From: Herbaspirillum sp. 3R11
GTDB lineage: Bacteria > Pseudomonadota > Gammaproteobacteria > Burkholderiales > Burkholderiaceae_D
Direction: 5' to 3'
Length of the DNA: 64,000 nt
NCBI RefSeq assembly: GCF_004563925.1
Contig: NZ_SPNJ01000001.1
Span: forward strand, 186,001 to 250,000
A program made the position numbers and the translations under genes. The notes beneath the pieces are model-generated. The model was not told the DNA's origin. It made no database searches and worked only from the letters and a program-made list of their open reading frames with translations. Shown here in pieces: positions 56,494-64,000 of the stretch. Each line of letters opens with the position of its first letter. Positions within the stretch are counted from its first letter, which is position 1.

Positions 56494-56724
56494 ATGACTC
56501 ACTTGGATCTCACTTCAGGCGCTCGCTTTGGTCTGGAATCTTCTTCCCCTTCGTCTTTCAGCCTGCGCTTCGGCCGCCGCGAAATGTTCGTTTGCCGCGA
56601 CTCGTACGTGCGCCGCTACCGCGTCAATCCAATAATCGAATGCAGCGCGGGCTTGCAAGCCGGCCACCTGGAAATCCTGCTGTTCCGCCGCTGGCTGGTG
56701 GTGCTGTCGAAGGCGCGCGCCTGA
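56494..56724 (+). CDS. small protein of unknown function behind an SOS box
   Basis: This 76-residue ORF has the ribosome-binding site TAGGAA 8 nt upstream of ATG. The product has a Ser-rich start, a basic centre (FGRREMFVCRDSYVRRYRVN) and a hydrophobic C-terminal third (LEILLFRRWLVVLSK). No signal peptide or known domain is recognised. It is the first ORF behind the LexA box at 56430-56445, so it may be a DNA-damage-induced protein. Its role could be a cell-division or mutagenesis factor, but the sequence does not tell. Confidence 0.6.
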   Translation: MTHLDLTSGARFGLESSSPSSFSLRFGRREMFVCRDSYVRRYRVNPIIECSAGLQAGHLEILLFRRWLVVLSKARA

Positions 56725-56726
56725 GC

Positions 56727-56879
56727 ATGCTGATGTTGATGCCCATGCAGCAGCGTCTGGCGGCCCTGGCCGCACGCGAGCGGGGTTTTGAATCATGCCG
56801 TGAATGCGAGCCGGTCGGCTGGCATAGCCTTGCTGCGAGGCTGGCAGGCGTCTTCAGTCATCGGCTTTTCAAGCTTTAA
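56727..56879 (+). CDS. small ORF with CxxC, second in the SOS-box unit
   Basis: This 50-residue ORF starts 2 nt after the stop of the previous one, so coupled translation is likely. It has a Met/Leu-rich beginning (MLMLMPMQQR), a CRECEP motif (C24, C27) and an Arg/Leu-rich C-terminus ending LFKL. The lack of a good independent ribosome-binding site and the shortness leave its reality open. It has no recognised family. Confidence 0.4.
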   Translation: MLMLMPMQQRLAALAARERGFESCRECEPVGWHSLAARLAGVFSHRLFKL

Positions 56880-56906
56880 ATACTGACAAAATGCTGAATT
56901 TAAAAC

Positions 56907-56925
56907 GGGAATTATTCTCATTTAT
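56907..56925 (+). promoter_or_regulatory. candidate Fur box before the iron-binding-protein gene
   Basis: GGGAATTATTCTCATTTAT resembles the right half and centre of betaproteobacterial Fur boxes of the AATGAGAATTATTCTCATT type, and it overlaps a TATGCTAT -10-like element. It lies about 115 bp before the ferric iron binding-protein gene, whose iron-controlled expression it would explain. Confidence 0.6.
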
Positions 56926-57037
56926 GCTATAGTCGGTCGTCTTTTCGGTTGCGAAAATGCGCGTTGTCCTGTGTTTTTCGGACTTCGTGCGTCCAGCCGG
57001 AAAGCAGACTGATCAATCAGCATAAAGGGATAAGTTC

Positions 57038-58072
57038 ATGTTTTTACGTACTTTTGTTGCAGGTATGGTGTTGGCGACCACGTCGATCGGCGTGTCTGCG
57101 CAGGAAAAGGTGATCAACCTTTACTCCGCGCGTCATTATCAGACCGATGAAGCCTTGTATGGCAATTTCACCAAGGCCACCGGCATCAAGATCAACCGTG
57201 TCGACGCCGATGATGCCGGCATTCTGGCCCGTCTCAAAAGCGAGGGAACTGCCAGCCCGGCGGACGTGATCCTGCTCGTTGACGCAGCCCGCCTGTGGCG
57301 CGGCGAGAACGACGGCCTGTTCCAACCCGTGAAATCCGGCGTGCTGGATTCGCGCATTCCCGCCAATCTGCGCGGCAAGGATGAGGGCCAGGGTTCGCAA
57401 TGGTTCGGTTTCTCGACACGCGCTCGCGTGATTGTCTACAACAAGCAAAACGTGAAGCCGGAAGACGTCGACACCTATGAGTCGCTGGCCGATCCCAAGA
57501 ACAAGGGCAAGCTGTGCACCCGTTCGGGCGCGCATCCTTATAACGTCTCGTTGTTCGGCGCACTGTATGAGCACGTCGGCGAAGCCAAGACCGAAGCCAT
57601 CCTGAAGGGCATGGTCGCCAACATGGCGCGCTCCCCGGTGGGTGGCGACACCGACCAGATCAAGGCGGTTGCTTCCGGTGAATGCGGCGTGGCGATTTCC
57701 AACTCCTACTATGTCGCGCGCCTGATGAAGTCGACCAAGCCGGAAGACATCGCCGTGGTCAGCAAATTCGGCGTGGTCTGGCCGAACCAGAAAACCTTTG
57801 GCGCGCACGTCAACATCGCCGGCGCCGGCGTGGCGAAGAATGCCCCGCACAAGGCTGACGCTGTCAAGTTCCTGGAGTACCTGGCCAGCGATGATGCACA
57901 GCGTTACTTCGCCGAAGGCAACAACGAGTGGCCGGCAGTCAAAAGCGTGAAGACCGGCAATGCCGCGCTCGACACGCTGGGGCCGTTCAAGGCGGAAGTG
58001 ATTGACGTCGCAGCGACCGGCCGTAACCAGCAGAAGGTGTTGCAGATCCTCGATCGCGTCGGCTACAAATGA
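57038..58072 (+). CDS. ferric iron ABC transporter substrate-binding protein (FbpA/FutA type)
   Basis: This 344-residue periplasmic protein has a Sec signal peptide ending at GVSA-QEKVINLYSARHYQTDE. The iron site is of the FutA/FbpA type: the N-terminal YSARHY and the C-terminal-lobe tyrosines of NSYYVARLM. A Fur-box-like site precedes it. Its ATPase and permease partners lie separately at 58199 (minus) and 59483 (plus). A bidirectional terminator follows the gene. Confidence 0.93.
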   Translation: MFLRTFVAGMVLATTSIGVSAQEKVINLYSARHYQTDEALYGNFTKATGIKINRVDADDAGILARLKSEGTASPADVILLVDAARLWRGENDGLFQPVKSGVLDSRIPANLRGKDEGQGSQWFGFSTRARVIVYNKQNVKPEDVDTYESLADPKNKGKLCTRSGAHPYNVSLFGALYEHVGEAKTEAILKGMVANMARSPVGGDTDQIKAVASGECGVAISNSYYVARLMKSTKPEDIAVVSKFGVVWPNQKTFGAHVNIAGAGVAKNAPHKADAVKFLEYLASDDAQRYFAEGNNEWPAVKSVKTGNAALDTLGPFKAEVIDVAATGRNQQKVLQILDRVGYK

Positions 58073-58103
58073 TGCGAGCGTAATTGTCTGTTTCGGCGGG
58101 CAT

Positions 58104-58143
58104 GAAAAAAGCACCGGACGGCCACGGCCTCCGGTGCTTTTTT
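58104..58143. terminator. bidirectional rho-independent terminator
   Basis: GCACCGG (58111-58117) pairs with CCGGTGC (58131-58137) over a loop with its own small complementarity (GGCC/GGCC). AAAAAA precedes it and TTTTTT follows. It ends the binding-protein gene on the plus strand and the ATPase gene on the minus strand. Confidence 0.92.
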
Positions 58144-58198
58144 AACGATAGCGAGGTAGGAAAGGGGAAAGGCGCCGGCCTACGGGCAGGCATCTGCT

Positions 58199-59284
58199 TC
58201 AACCGGCAGCGCGCGGAAAAGCCACCACGTGATTGACGTCAAGCCGGATCCCGATCGATTCGCCGATGGCGTGGTCGTGATGCGAAGGCACCAGCGACAG
58301 CAACTCCAGGCCGTCGTCGAGTTGCAGCGTATAGAGGAAGTCGGCGCCGCGGAAAGACTTGCGCACGATGCGCGCCTTGAATGGCGACAGGTCGTCGTGC
58401 ACGATGTCGTCGGAACGCAGCAGTACATCGAACGACTCACCCGGCGTCGCATCGGATTGCAGTGTTTCCATGATGCGCGAAACATCGTGCAATCGGCCCA
58501 GCGGCGTTTCCATCGCCATGTCGCCGGCCGCGCCCACCAGTGCACCCGGTACGAACATGCCGTGGCCGATGAAGTCGGCGACGAAGCGCGTGGCGGGGCG
58601 GTGATACAGCGCGTAGGGCTGGTCCCATTGTTCGAGACGGCTCTGCTGCATGACGCCGACCACGTCGCCGACGGCGAATGCTTCCATCTGGTCGTGCGTC
58701 ACCATCAGCGCGGTGATGCCGGCTTGCTTGAGGATGCGGCGCACTTCTTCGGCCAGGCGTTCGCGCAGTTCGACGTCGAGGCTGGAGAACGGCTCGTCCA
58801 GCAGCAACAGCCGCGGCTGTGGAGCGAGCGCGCGCGCCAGGGCAACGCGCTGCTGTTGGCCGCCGGACAGCTGGTGAGGGAATTTGCTTTGCATGCCGCC
58901 CAGGCCGACCAGTTCCAGCATGTCCTGCACGCGCCGCCGACGTTGTTGCTTGTCGCCATGACTGCTATGCAAGCCGAAGCCGATGTTGGCTTCGATGTCC
59001 AGGTGAGGAAACAGCGCGAAGTCCTGGAACACCATGCCGATGCGGCGTTGCTCGGCGGCGATGCGCACGCCGGGGCCGTCCAGCAATTGGCCGTCGAGCA
59101 GGATGCTGCCGGCTTGCGGCTGTTCGAGTCCGGCGATGGCGCGCAACAGGGTAGTCTTGCCGCTGCCGGAAGGACCGATCAGCGCGCCCAGTTCACCGGG
59201 CTGCAGCGCGAACGATACCGCTTGCACCGCCGGCGCCACGGCGCGTGGATAACTGATGCTGACTTCATCGACTTGCAGAAACAT
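58199..59284 (-). CDS. ferric iron ABC transporter ATP-binding protein (FbpC type)
   Basis: This 361-residue ATPase has Walker A GPSGSGKTT, signature LSGGQQQR, Walker B LLLLDEPFSSLD and the switch His in THDQMEAFAVGD. A C-terminal TOBE-like domain follows (about 245-355: LLRSDDIVHDDLSPFKARIV), as in FbpC. GGACCGCC precedes the start. It converges on the binding-protein gene and diverges from the permease gene, so the three subunits are not in one transcript. Confidence 0.93.
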   Translation of the reverse strand: MFLQVDEVSISYPRAVAPAVQAVSFALQPGELGALIGPSGSGKTTLLRAIAGLEQPQAGSILLDGQLLDGPGVRIAAEQRRIGMVFQDFALFPHLDIEANIGFGLHSSHGDKQQRRRRVQDMLELVGLGGMQSKFPHQLSGGQQQRVALARALAPQPRLLLLDEPFSSLDVELRERLAEEVRRILKQAGITALMVTHDQMEAFAVGDVVGVMQQSRLEQWDQPYALYHRPATRFVADFIGHGMFVPGALVGAAGDMAMETPLGRLHDVSRIMETLQSDATPGESFDVLLRSDDIVHDDLSPFKARIVRKSFRGADFLYTLQLDDGLELLSLVPSHHDHAIGESIGIRLDVNHVVAFPRAAG

Positions 59285-59427
59285 GGCGGTCCTTTTTTGC
59301 AGCGCTGTTGGATGGCTTTGTATGTCCGTGGAAAATCGGCGGAGGGCATTGCCTGCGGCTACAATGCCTGTCGCTGGAACGTATCATGCAGCGAATGATT
59401 TCCATCCGTTTTCAATAAGCGAAGTGT

Positions 59428-59449
59428 AGCGCATCAGTATCGATGCGCT
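59428..59449 (+). other. inverted repeat upstream of the iron permease gene
   Basis: AGCGCATC (59428-59435) and GATGCGCT (59442-59449) are a perfect 8-bp dyad around a 6-nt centre, 33 bp before the permease start. It could be an operator or a leader hairpin. It is not a Fur-box match. Confidence 0.5.
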
Positions 59450-59482
59450 GCGCAATCCCGACCAGTTTTTCATCTCCAATTC

Positions 59483-61087
59483 ATGTATCTCATCGGCCTG
59501 ATTGCCTTCCTGATTTCGCTGCCCATCCTCGGCATCGCCGGCGCGTGGCTGCAGCTCGACGCAGCCGCCATCGACGCCTTGCATCAGCAGATGCAGACGG
59601 TGTTGCCGGGCTACCTGGTGACCTCCGCATGGCTGGCCCTGTTCGTCACGCTGGGCGTGATTGCGATCGGCGCGGCCACGGCGGTGACGATCGGCTTGTT
59701 CGAATTTCGCGGCAAGCGTTTCTTTGCCTGGGCGCTGCTGCTGCCGATGGCGATGCCGGCCTATGTGTGCGCGTATGCGTACACCGACTTCCTGCAATAC
59801 GGCGGCGCAGTGCAGACCAGCCTGCGCGCGCTGTGGCCGGGATTCCGTTTCGACGTGCGCAGCCTGGCGGGGGCGATCTTCCTGTTCATCTTTACCTTGT
59901 ATCCATACGCCTACCTGCTGGCGCGCAATGCGCTCGGCGAACGCGGCGTGCATCTGATGGAGGCTGCGCGCCTGCTTGGCACACCGTTGAGCGCGCGTAT
60001 CCGTCGTGTGGCCTTGCCGTTGGCGCGTCCGGCGCTGATGGCGGGCGCGGCGCTGGCCCTGATGGAGACGTTGGCCGATTACGGCGTCAGCGCCTATTTC
60101 GGTTTGACCACGTTCACCACCGGCATCTACAAGGCCTGGATGGTGATGGACGATCGCATCGCGGCGGCCCAGTACGCGTCCTTGCTGCTGCTGTTCGTCG
60201 CCGTGCTGTTGTGGCTGGAGCGTCGCGAGCAGGGGCGCATGCGTTTTGCCACGGTGCGGGGAAATCGCGCCAACGGCGCCGAAGCGCGCCTGCCGGTGTT
60301 GCGCGGCGCGCGCGAAGCACTAGCCTGGCTGGTGTGCGCGACGCCGGTGCTGCTGGGCTTCGTGCTCCCGGTGCTGATCCTGTTGCAATTGATGTGGCGC
60401 GAGAGCGAATTGTCGATGGCGACCAATCTGGCGCGCTACGCCGGCTGGACCTGGAACAGCTTCCGCTTCGGCGGCCTGGCGGCGGCGATTGCGGTGGTGC
60501 TGGCGCTGGCCCTGGGTTTTGCCCAGCGCGCCGGTGGCTTGCCGCGTTTCCAGTCGACGTTCTTGCGCCTCGTAGCACGCCTGGCTGCCATGGGATACGC
60601 CATTCCCGGTTCGGTGATTGCGATCGGTATTTTGCTGCCGGTTGCCTGGCTGCAGGCGACGTTCCCCGGCAGCGGCGCGGGCGTCTGGCTGACGGCGACC
60701 GCGCTCGGCGTGATCTATGCGTATCTGGTACGCTTTACGGCCGTGGCGATGCAGTCGGTGGAAGCCGGTTACACCCGCATCCCGGCAAGCCTGGACGAAG
60801 CCGCGCGCACCATGGGCGCTTCGCGCAGCCGCATTGTGCACAAGCTGCACATGCCGTTGTTGTGGCGCTCGCTGGCGACGGGAGCATTGATGGTATTCGT
60901 TGACGTGGTGAAAGAATTGCCGGCGACGCTGCTGTTGCGTCCCTTCAATACCGATACCCTGGCCGTGATCGCCCATAATCTGGCGCGCGACGAACGTCTC
61001 GGCGAGGCCGCGTTGCCGGCGCTGAGCATCGTGCTGGTCGGCTTGATCCCGGTGATGCTCGTGACGCGGGCCCTGCGCAGATACTGA
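59483..61087 (+). CDS. ferric iron ABC transporter permease (FbpB type, two fused halves)
   Basis: This 534-residue membrane protein has about twelve membrane segments in two halves, each with an ATPase-docking loop: EAARLLGTPLSARIRRVALPLARPALMAG and EAARTMGASRSRIVHKLHMPLLWRSL. The full-length form with two permease units in one chain is usual for FbpB/SfuB. The ribosome-binding site is weak. It is divergent from the ATPase gene and precedes gor by 20 bp, so both may be cotranscribed. Confidence 0.93.
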   Translation: MYLIGLIAFLISLPILGIAGAWLQLDAAAIDALHQQMQTVLPGYLVTSAWLALFVTLGVIAIGAATAVTIGLFEFRGKRFFAWALLLPMAMPAYVCAYAYTDFLQYGGAVQTSLRALWPGFRFDVRSLAGAIFLFIFTLYPYAYLLARNALGERGVHLMEAARLLGTPLSARIRRVALPLARPALMAGAALALMETLADYGVSAYFGLTTFTTGIYKAWMVMDDRIAAAQYASLLLLFVAVLLWLERREQGRMRFATVRGNRANGAEARLPVLRGAREALAWLVCATPVLLGFVLPVLILLQLMWRESELSMATNLARYAGWTWNSFRFGGLAAAIAVVLALALGFAQRAGGLPRFQSTFLRLVARLAAMGYAIPGSVIAIGILLPVAWLQATFPGSGAGVWLTATALGVIYAYLVRFTAVAMQSVEAGYTRIPASLDEAARTMGASRSRIVHKLHMPLLWRSLATGALMVFVDVVKELPATLLLRPFNTDTLAVIAHNLARDERLGEAALPALSIVLVGLIPVMLVTRALRRY

Positions 61088-61107
61088 ACAAACGATAGAG
61101 GAAAAAA

Positions 61108-62469
61108 ATGAGCCAATATGATTACGACCTGTTCACCATCGGCGGCGGTTCCGGCGGCGTACGCGCCAGCCGGTTTGCTTCACAATACGGCGCGCGCGTA
61201 GCGATTGCCGAGAGCAAGGATCTGGGCGGCACCTGCGTCAATGTCGGCTGCATCCCGAAAAAACTGATGTCCTACAGCGCGCACTTCCATGAAGATTTCG
61301 CCGACGCCGCCGGCTTCGGCTGGACCGTGGGCGAGACCAGTTTCGACTGGGCCGCGCTGATCGCCGCCAAAAACAAGGAGATCGCGCGTCTCAACGGCAT
61401 CTACCGCAAGATCCTCGACGGCGCCAAGGTCGACGTCGTCGAAGGCTATGCGACGGTAGAAGACGCGCACACCGTCAGCGTCAATGGCAAGCGCTACACC
61501 GCCGCACACATCCTGGTGGCTACCGGCGGGCATCCGACGGTGCCGGAGATTCCAGGCAAGGAACTGGGCATCGTGTCGGATGACTTCTTCCATCTGACCG
61601 CCTTGCCAAAACGCAGCGTGGTGCTAGGCGGCGGCTATATCGCGGTGGAGCTGGCATCGATCCTCAATGGCCTCGGCAGCGAAGTGACGCTGGTGTATCG
61701 CGGCAAGCACCTGCTGCGCGGCATGGACAGCGAACTCGGCGTGTTCCTGGCGGAAGAAATGCGCAAGAAGGGCATGACCATCCTGTTCGAAAACAATATC
61801 GAAGCCATCGAAGCCATCAAGTCGGCCGGCGACGGCAAGCGCGTCAAGCTCAGCGACGGCAAGACCATCGACGCCGATTGCGTGCTGTTCGCCACTGGTC
61901 GTCATGCCAACACGGCGGGGCTGGGACTGGAGAAGGCCGGCGTCGCGCTGACCGACAAGGGCGCAGTCAAGGTCGACGATCATTTCGTCTCGGGAGTGCC
62001 GTCGATCCATGCGATCGGCGACGTCATCGATCGCGTCGCACTGACGCCGGTGGCGCTGGCCGAAGGCATGGTGGTGGCCGCTCGCCTGTTCAACCAAGGC
62101 GGCCGGGAAATGTCTTACGAGAATATTCCGACGGCGGTGTTCAGCCATCCGAACGTCGGCACGGTCGGCCTGAGCGAGGAAGACGCGCGCAAGAAAGTCG
62201 GCGAAGTGCGCATCTTCAAATCGGAATTCAAGGCGCTCAAGCACACCTTGAGCGGCAACACCGAACGCACCTTCATGAAGCTGGTGGTCGACGCAAAAAG
62301 TGATCGCGTGCTGGGCGTGCACATGGTCGGCGCCGATGCCGGCGAGATCGTCCAGGGCTTTGCGGTGGCCTTGCAATGTGGCGCCACCAAGGCCCAGTTC
62401 GACGCCACCATCGGCATTCATCCGACCTCGGCGGAAGAGTTCGTCACGATGCGTACGCCGGTGGCATAG
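61108..62469 (+). CDS. gor: glutathione-disulfide reductase
   Basis: This 453-residue flavoenzyme reduces glutathione disulfide with NADPH. FAD binding is shown by IGGGSGGVRA (12-21), the redox disulfide is C43/C48 (GGTCVNVGCIPKK), the NADPH motif is LGGGYIAVELAS, with Arg in YRGKHLLRG favouring NADPH, and the catalytic His is in IGIHPTSAEEF. GAGGAAAAAA precedes the start. It follows the iron permease gene by 20 bp; shared iron/redox stress control is possible. Mycothione or trypanothione reductases are excluded by length and motifs. Confidence 0.94.
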   Translation: MSQYDYDLFTIGGGSGGVRASRFASQYGARVAIAESKDLGGTCVNVGCIPKKLMSYSAHFHEDFADAAGFGWTVGETSFDWAALIAAKNKEIARLNGIYRKILDGAKVDVVEGYATVEDAHTVSVNGKRYTAAHILVATGGHPTVPEIPGKELGIVSDDFFHLTALPKRSVVLGGGYIAVELASILNGLGSEVTLVYRGKHLLRGMDSELGVFLAEEMRKKGMTILFENNIEAIEAIKSAGDGKRVKLSDGKTIDADCVLFATGRHANTAGLGLEKAGVALTDKGAVKVDDHFVSGVPSIHAIGDVIDRVALTPVALAEGMVVAARLFNQGGREMSYENIPTAVFSHPNVGTVGLSEEDARKKVGEVRIFKSEFKALKHTLSGNTERTFMKLVVDAKSDRVLGVHMVGADAGEIVQGFAVALQCGATKAQFDATIGIHPTSAEEFVTMRTPVA

Positions 62470-62481
62470 GCATGCCGGACA

Positions 62482-62511
62482 ACTCTCGCCGGAGAACGCT
62501 CCGGCGAGAGT
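62482..62511. other. strong 12-bp hairpin between convergent gor and pldA genes
   Basis: ACTCTCGCCGGA and TCCGGCGAGAGT form a perfect 12-bp stem over the 6-nt loop GAACGC. No T tract is on either side, so it is a non-canonical terminator or an end-protecting hairpin shared by both transcripts. Confidence 0.6.
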
Positions 62512-62526
62512 GTCGTCAGTCCTGAC

Positions 62527-63813
62527 CTAGCGCCAGAGCGCGTAGCCGATACGGAACTGCGGCGTCGATTTCTGGTTGTAAGTCAGCAGACTCTCGCCGT
62601 AACCATAGAAATAGCTCGCCATCAAATAACCGGCCATGCCCGGCACCAGCTTCGCCAGCGGGTAGGACAGCGTCGAGTCGGCGCTGCCCGAACTGCTGCG
62701 GGTACCCTTGCGCAAGGTGGTCGAAAACTCCACGCCGTCCGGCTTGCCCACTGCCAGCTTCAGATCCGCATGGCCGCGGTACTGGCCGATGTCGGGGTTG
62801 TCGGAGCTCGGGCCAAGGTAGGTGTAGACCTTGGGCGAAACGCGCAACTGGTAGTCGTTGAGGTTGCCGAACGTGAAGGTCGGTTCGACGAAGAAGGTGT
62901 TGATGCCGCGCGATTGCGCGCCGTCGCGGCCGTTCGACTCATGCTCCAGACCGGTTGAAACTGCCATGCGACTCAGGATGCTGTTGTGGATGCCGAGATC
63001 CGGCAGGTAATAGAACAGGCTCGGCCGGTAACTGGTGTCGCGGAACGGCGCCGACGGGCTTTGCAGATCCCACAGCGAATATTGGGTATAGCCGAAATAC
63101 AGGTTGTCGATCAGGCCGCGCGAGCGCATGTCTTCCGGCTGGAAGATGCGGAACTTGAAGCTGAGCTGGAACTTGGCGTTGCGGTTGCCGCCGCTGTTGC
63201 CGGCCGCGAAATACATCGGCTCATGGAACGACAGGCGCGGGATATTGATCAGGTCGAGCGCGGCCGGCGCAATGCCGATCGGACTGGCGCTGGAACCCGG
63301 TGTGATCACCGAGGCGGATGGTGTGGCCGCGCCGGCCAGCGCGATGCCTTCCGCCGACGGCACCGGCATCTTGCCGTCCTTCGGGCGAATCACAGCCACC
63401 AGCACCGGTGAGGCATCCACACCCACGGTCTCGATGCGCACCACGCCGCGCAGGTAGTCGGGCAGGGTGGCGCTGTAGGAGATCTTGCGGAATTCGCCGC
63501 GCTTGAGCGTGATTTCTCCGGGCCCGCCGGCTTCGCGCTCCATGCGCAGCTGCACCGGCGGCGTCATGTCGGCCGAAGCCGCCACCACCAGATTGTCCGG
63601 GATGGTGTAAGCCTGGCTGTCGTGATCGTCTTCGGTGACCAGCAAGGTCAGGGTGAACGGCTTGTTGCCGTCGACCAGCTTGGGCGGCTGCAGCAGCGAA
63701 ATGCCGGCGCTGGCGCCATGCATGAATGACAGCGCGCCGATGGCGGCCAGCGTCTGGATCAGGCGCTTGGGGGCTAAGGGACGTTGAGCTTGCGGGTGAG
63801 GAGTGAAGAGCAT
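62527..63813 (-). CDS. pldA: outer membrane phospholipase A
   Basis: This protein of about 428 residues has an N-terminal signal sequence (KRLIQTLAAIGALSFMHGASA) and a C-terminal beta-barrel with the OMPLA active site H-S-N in GLEHESNGRDG, followed by the calcium-site-like region. It ends with Arg after the aromatic YALWR, as usual for outer membrane barrels. The N-terminal 150 residues are an extra beta-rich, Pro-containing domain not found in E. coli PldA. The start at 63813 gives a normal signal length; a start at 63852 would add 13 residues. It hydrolyses phospholipids in the outer leaflet after envelope damage. Confidence 0.88.
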   Translation of the reverse strand: MLFTPHPQAQRPLAPKRLIQTLAAIGALSFMHGASAGISLLQPPKLVDGNKPFTLTLLVTEDDHDSQAYTIPDNLVVAASADMTPPVQLRMEREAGGPGEITLKRGEFRKISYSATLPDYLRGVVRIETVGVDASPVLVAVIRPKDGKMPVPSAEGIALAGAATPSASVITPGSSASPIGIAPAALDLINIPRLSFHEPMYFAAGNSGGNRNAKFQLSFKFRIFQPEDMRSRGLIDNLYFGYTQYSLWDLQSPSAPFRDTSYRPSLFYYLPDLGIHNSILSRMAVSTGLEHESNGRDGAQSRGINTFFVEPTFTFGNLNDYQLRVSPKVYTYLGPSSDNPDIGQYRGHADLKLAVGKPDGVEFSTTLRKGTRSSSGSADSTLSYPLAKLVPGMAGYLMASYFYGYGESLLTYNQKSTPQFRIGYALWR

Positions 63814-64000
63814 GAGGCCTGGATTTTTTGCTGTTGTAGGCGAAGGGCGCATTATCGTGTTTTTTATCGATTTATCAATTGTCGGGAATGGTGCATCAGC
63901 CCTATGGATTGGTTTCCGGGCGTAAAGTTGCTTCGATCCGACGTTTCATACGCTTAAGAATGTAAAGCGGCCTGATTTCAGACTTCGTCAGACTTCGATA

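Noticed and set aside
59443-60903. Plus-strand frame of 486 codons overlapping the iron permease in another frame
   Set aside because: It is Arg/Gly-rich and soluble-looking, while the alternative frame gives a clear twelve-helix permease with two docking loops.

Overview
The window looks like a chromosomal segment of a GC-rich betaproteobacterium, most likely an Oxalobacteraceae member close to Herbaspirillum. This is inferred from the pyruvate dehydrogenase operon with a lipoyl-E3 fusion, the many ABC, TTT (tripartite tricarboxylate) and TAXI uptake systems, the CTGT-N8-ACAG type SOS box and the dense coding. No rRNA, tRNA, CRISPR array, transposase or phage gene was seen. The window opens inside aceE, so it is an arbitrary cut.

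Layout. 1-5440: pyruvate dehydrogenase complex (aceE 3' part, aceF, lpdA). 5552-7060: MerR regulator and aldo/keto reductase behind a classical 19-bp-spacer MerR promoter. 7180-9173: DHH phosphoesterase and dienelactone-hydrolase-type enzyme, divergent. 9384-13249: a visibly AT-richer minus-strand cassette (2OG-Fe(II) oxygenase, two tandem paralogues of unknown function, SAM methyltransferase) that looks acquired. 13485-21225: minus-strand aldonate/sugar cluster (CUT1 ABC importer, hydroxyacid dehydrogenase, arabinonate-type dehydratase). 22030-27259: plus-strand TTT importer, Ldh2-type dehydrogenase and a FadR-type regulator with a histone-H1-like tail; it shares a long regulatory region carrying a FadR-type operator with the dehydratase side. 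27272-31670: GFA protein, NlpC lipoprotein, argD, 2Fe-2S flavin reductase and NAD-epimerase-like protein. 31877-35472: NitT/TauT-type ABC importer with two different binding proteins.

35542-42764: MFS carrier, class II aldolase, AraC regulator, small coiled-coil protein, dihaem peroxidase and phosphoesterase lipoprotein. 42837-49059: CPA1 antiporter, aldo/keto reductase, MATE exporter, FadR-type regulator and SDR. 49208-56307: PAS histidine kinase and NarL-type regulator followed by a cyanate/nitrate-type ABC importer, cyanase (cynS) and a TAXI protein. 56430-56879: a LexA box in front of two unassigned small ORFs. 57038-61087: ferric iron importer split into three transcription units, with a Fur-box-like site before the binding protein. 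61108-63813: glutathione reductase and outer-membrane phospholipase A.

How it works together. Most of the window is catabolic and uptake hardware with local regulators: sugar acids (ABC plus TTT import, then dehydratase and dehydrogenases under a FadR-type regulator), cyanate (import, then cyanase, with a neighbouring two-component system) and iron. The least explained parts are the AT-rich cassette at 9384-13249, the SOS-box small ORFs at 56494-56879, the CxC-bearing pre-Tat extension of the cyanate-type binding protein and the 142-nt palindrome at 15372-15513.
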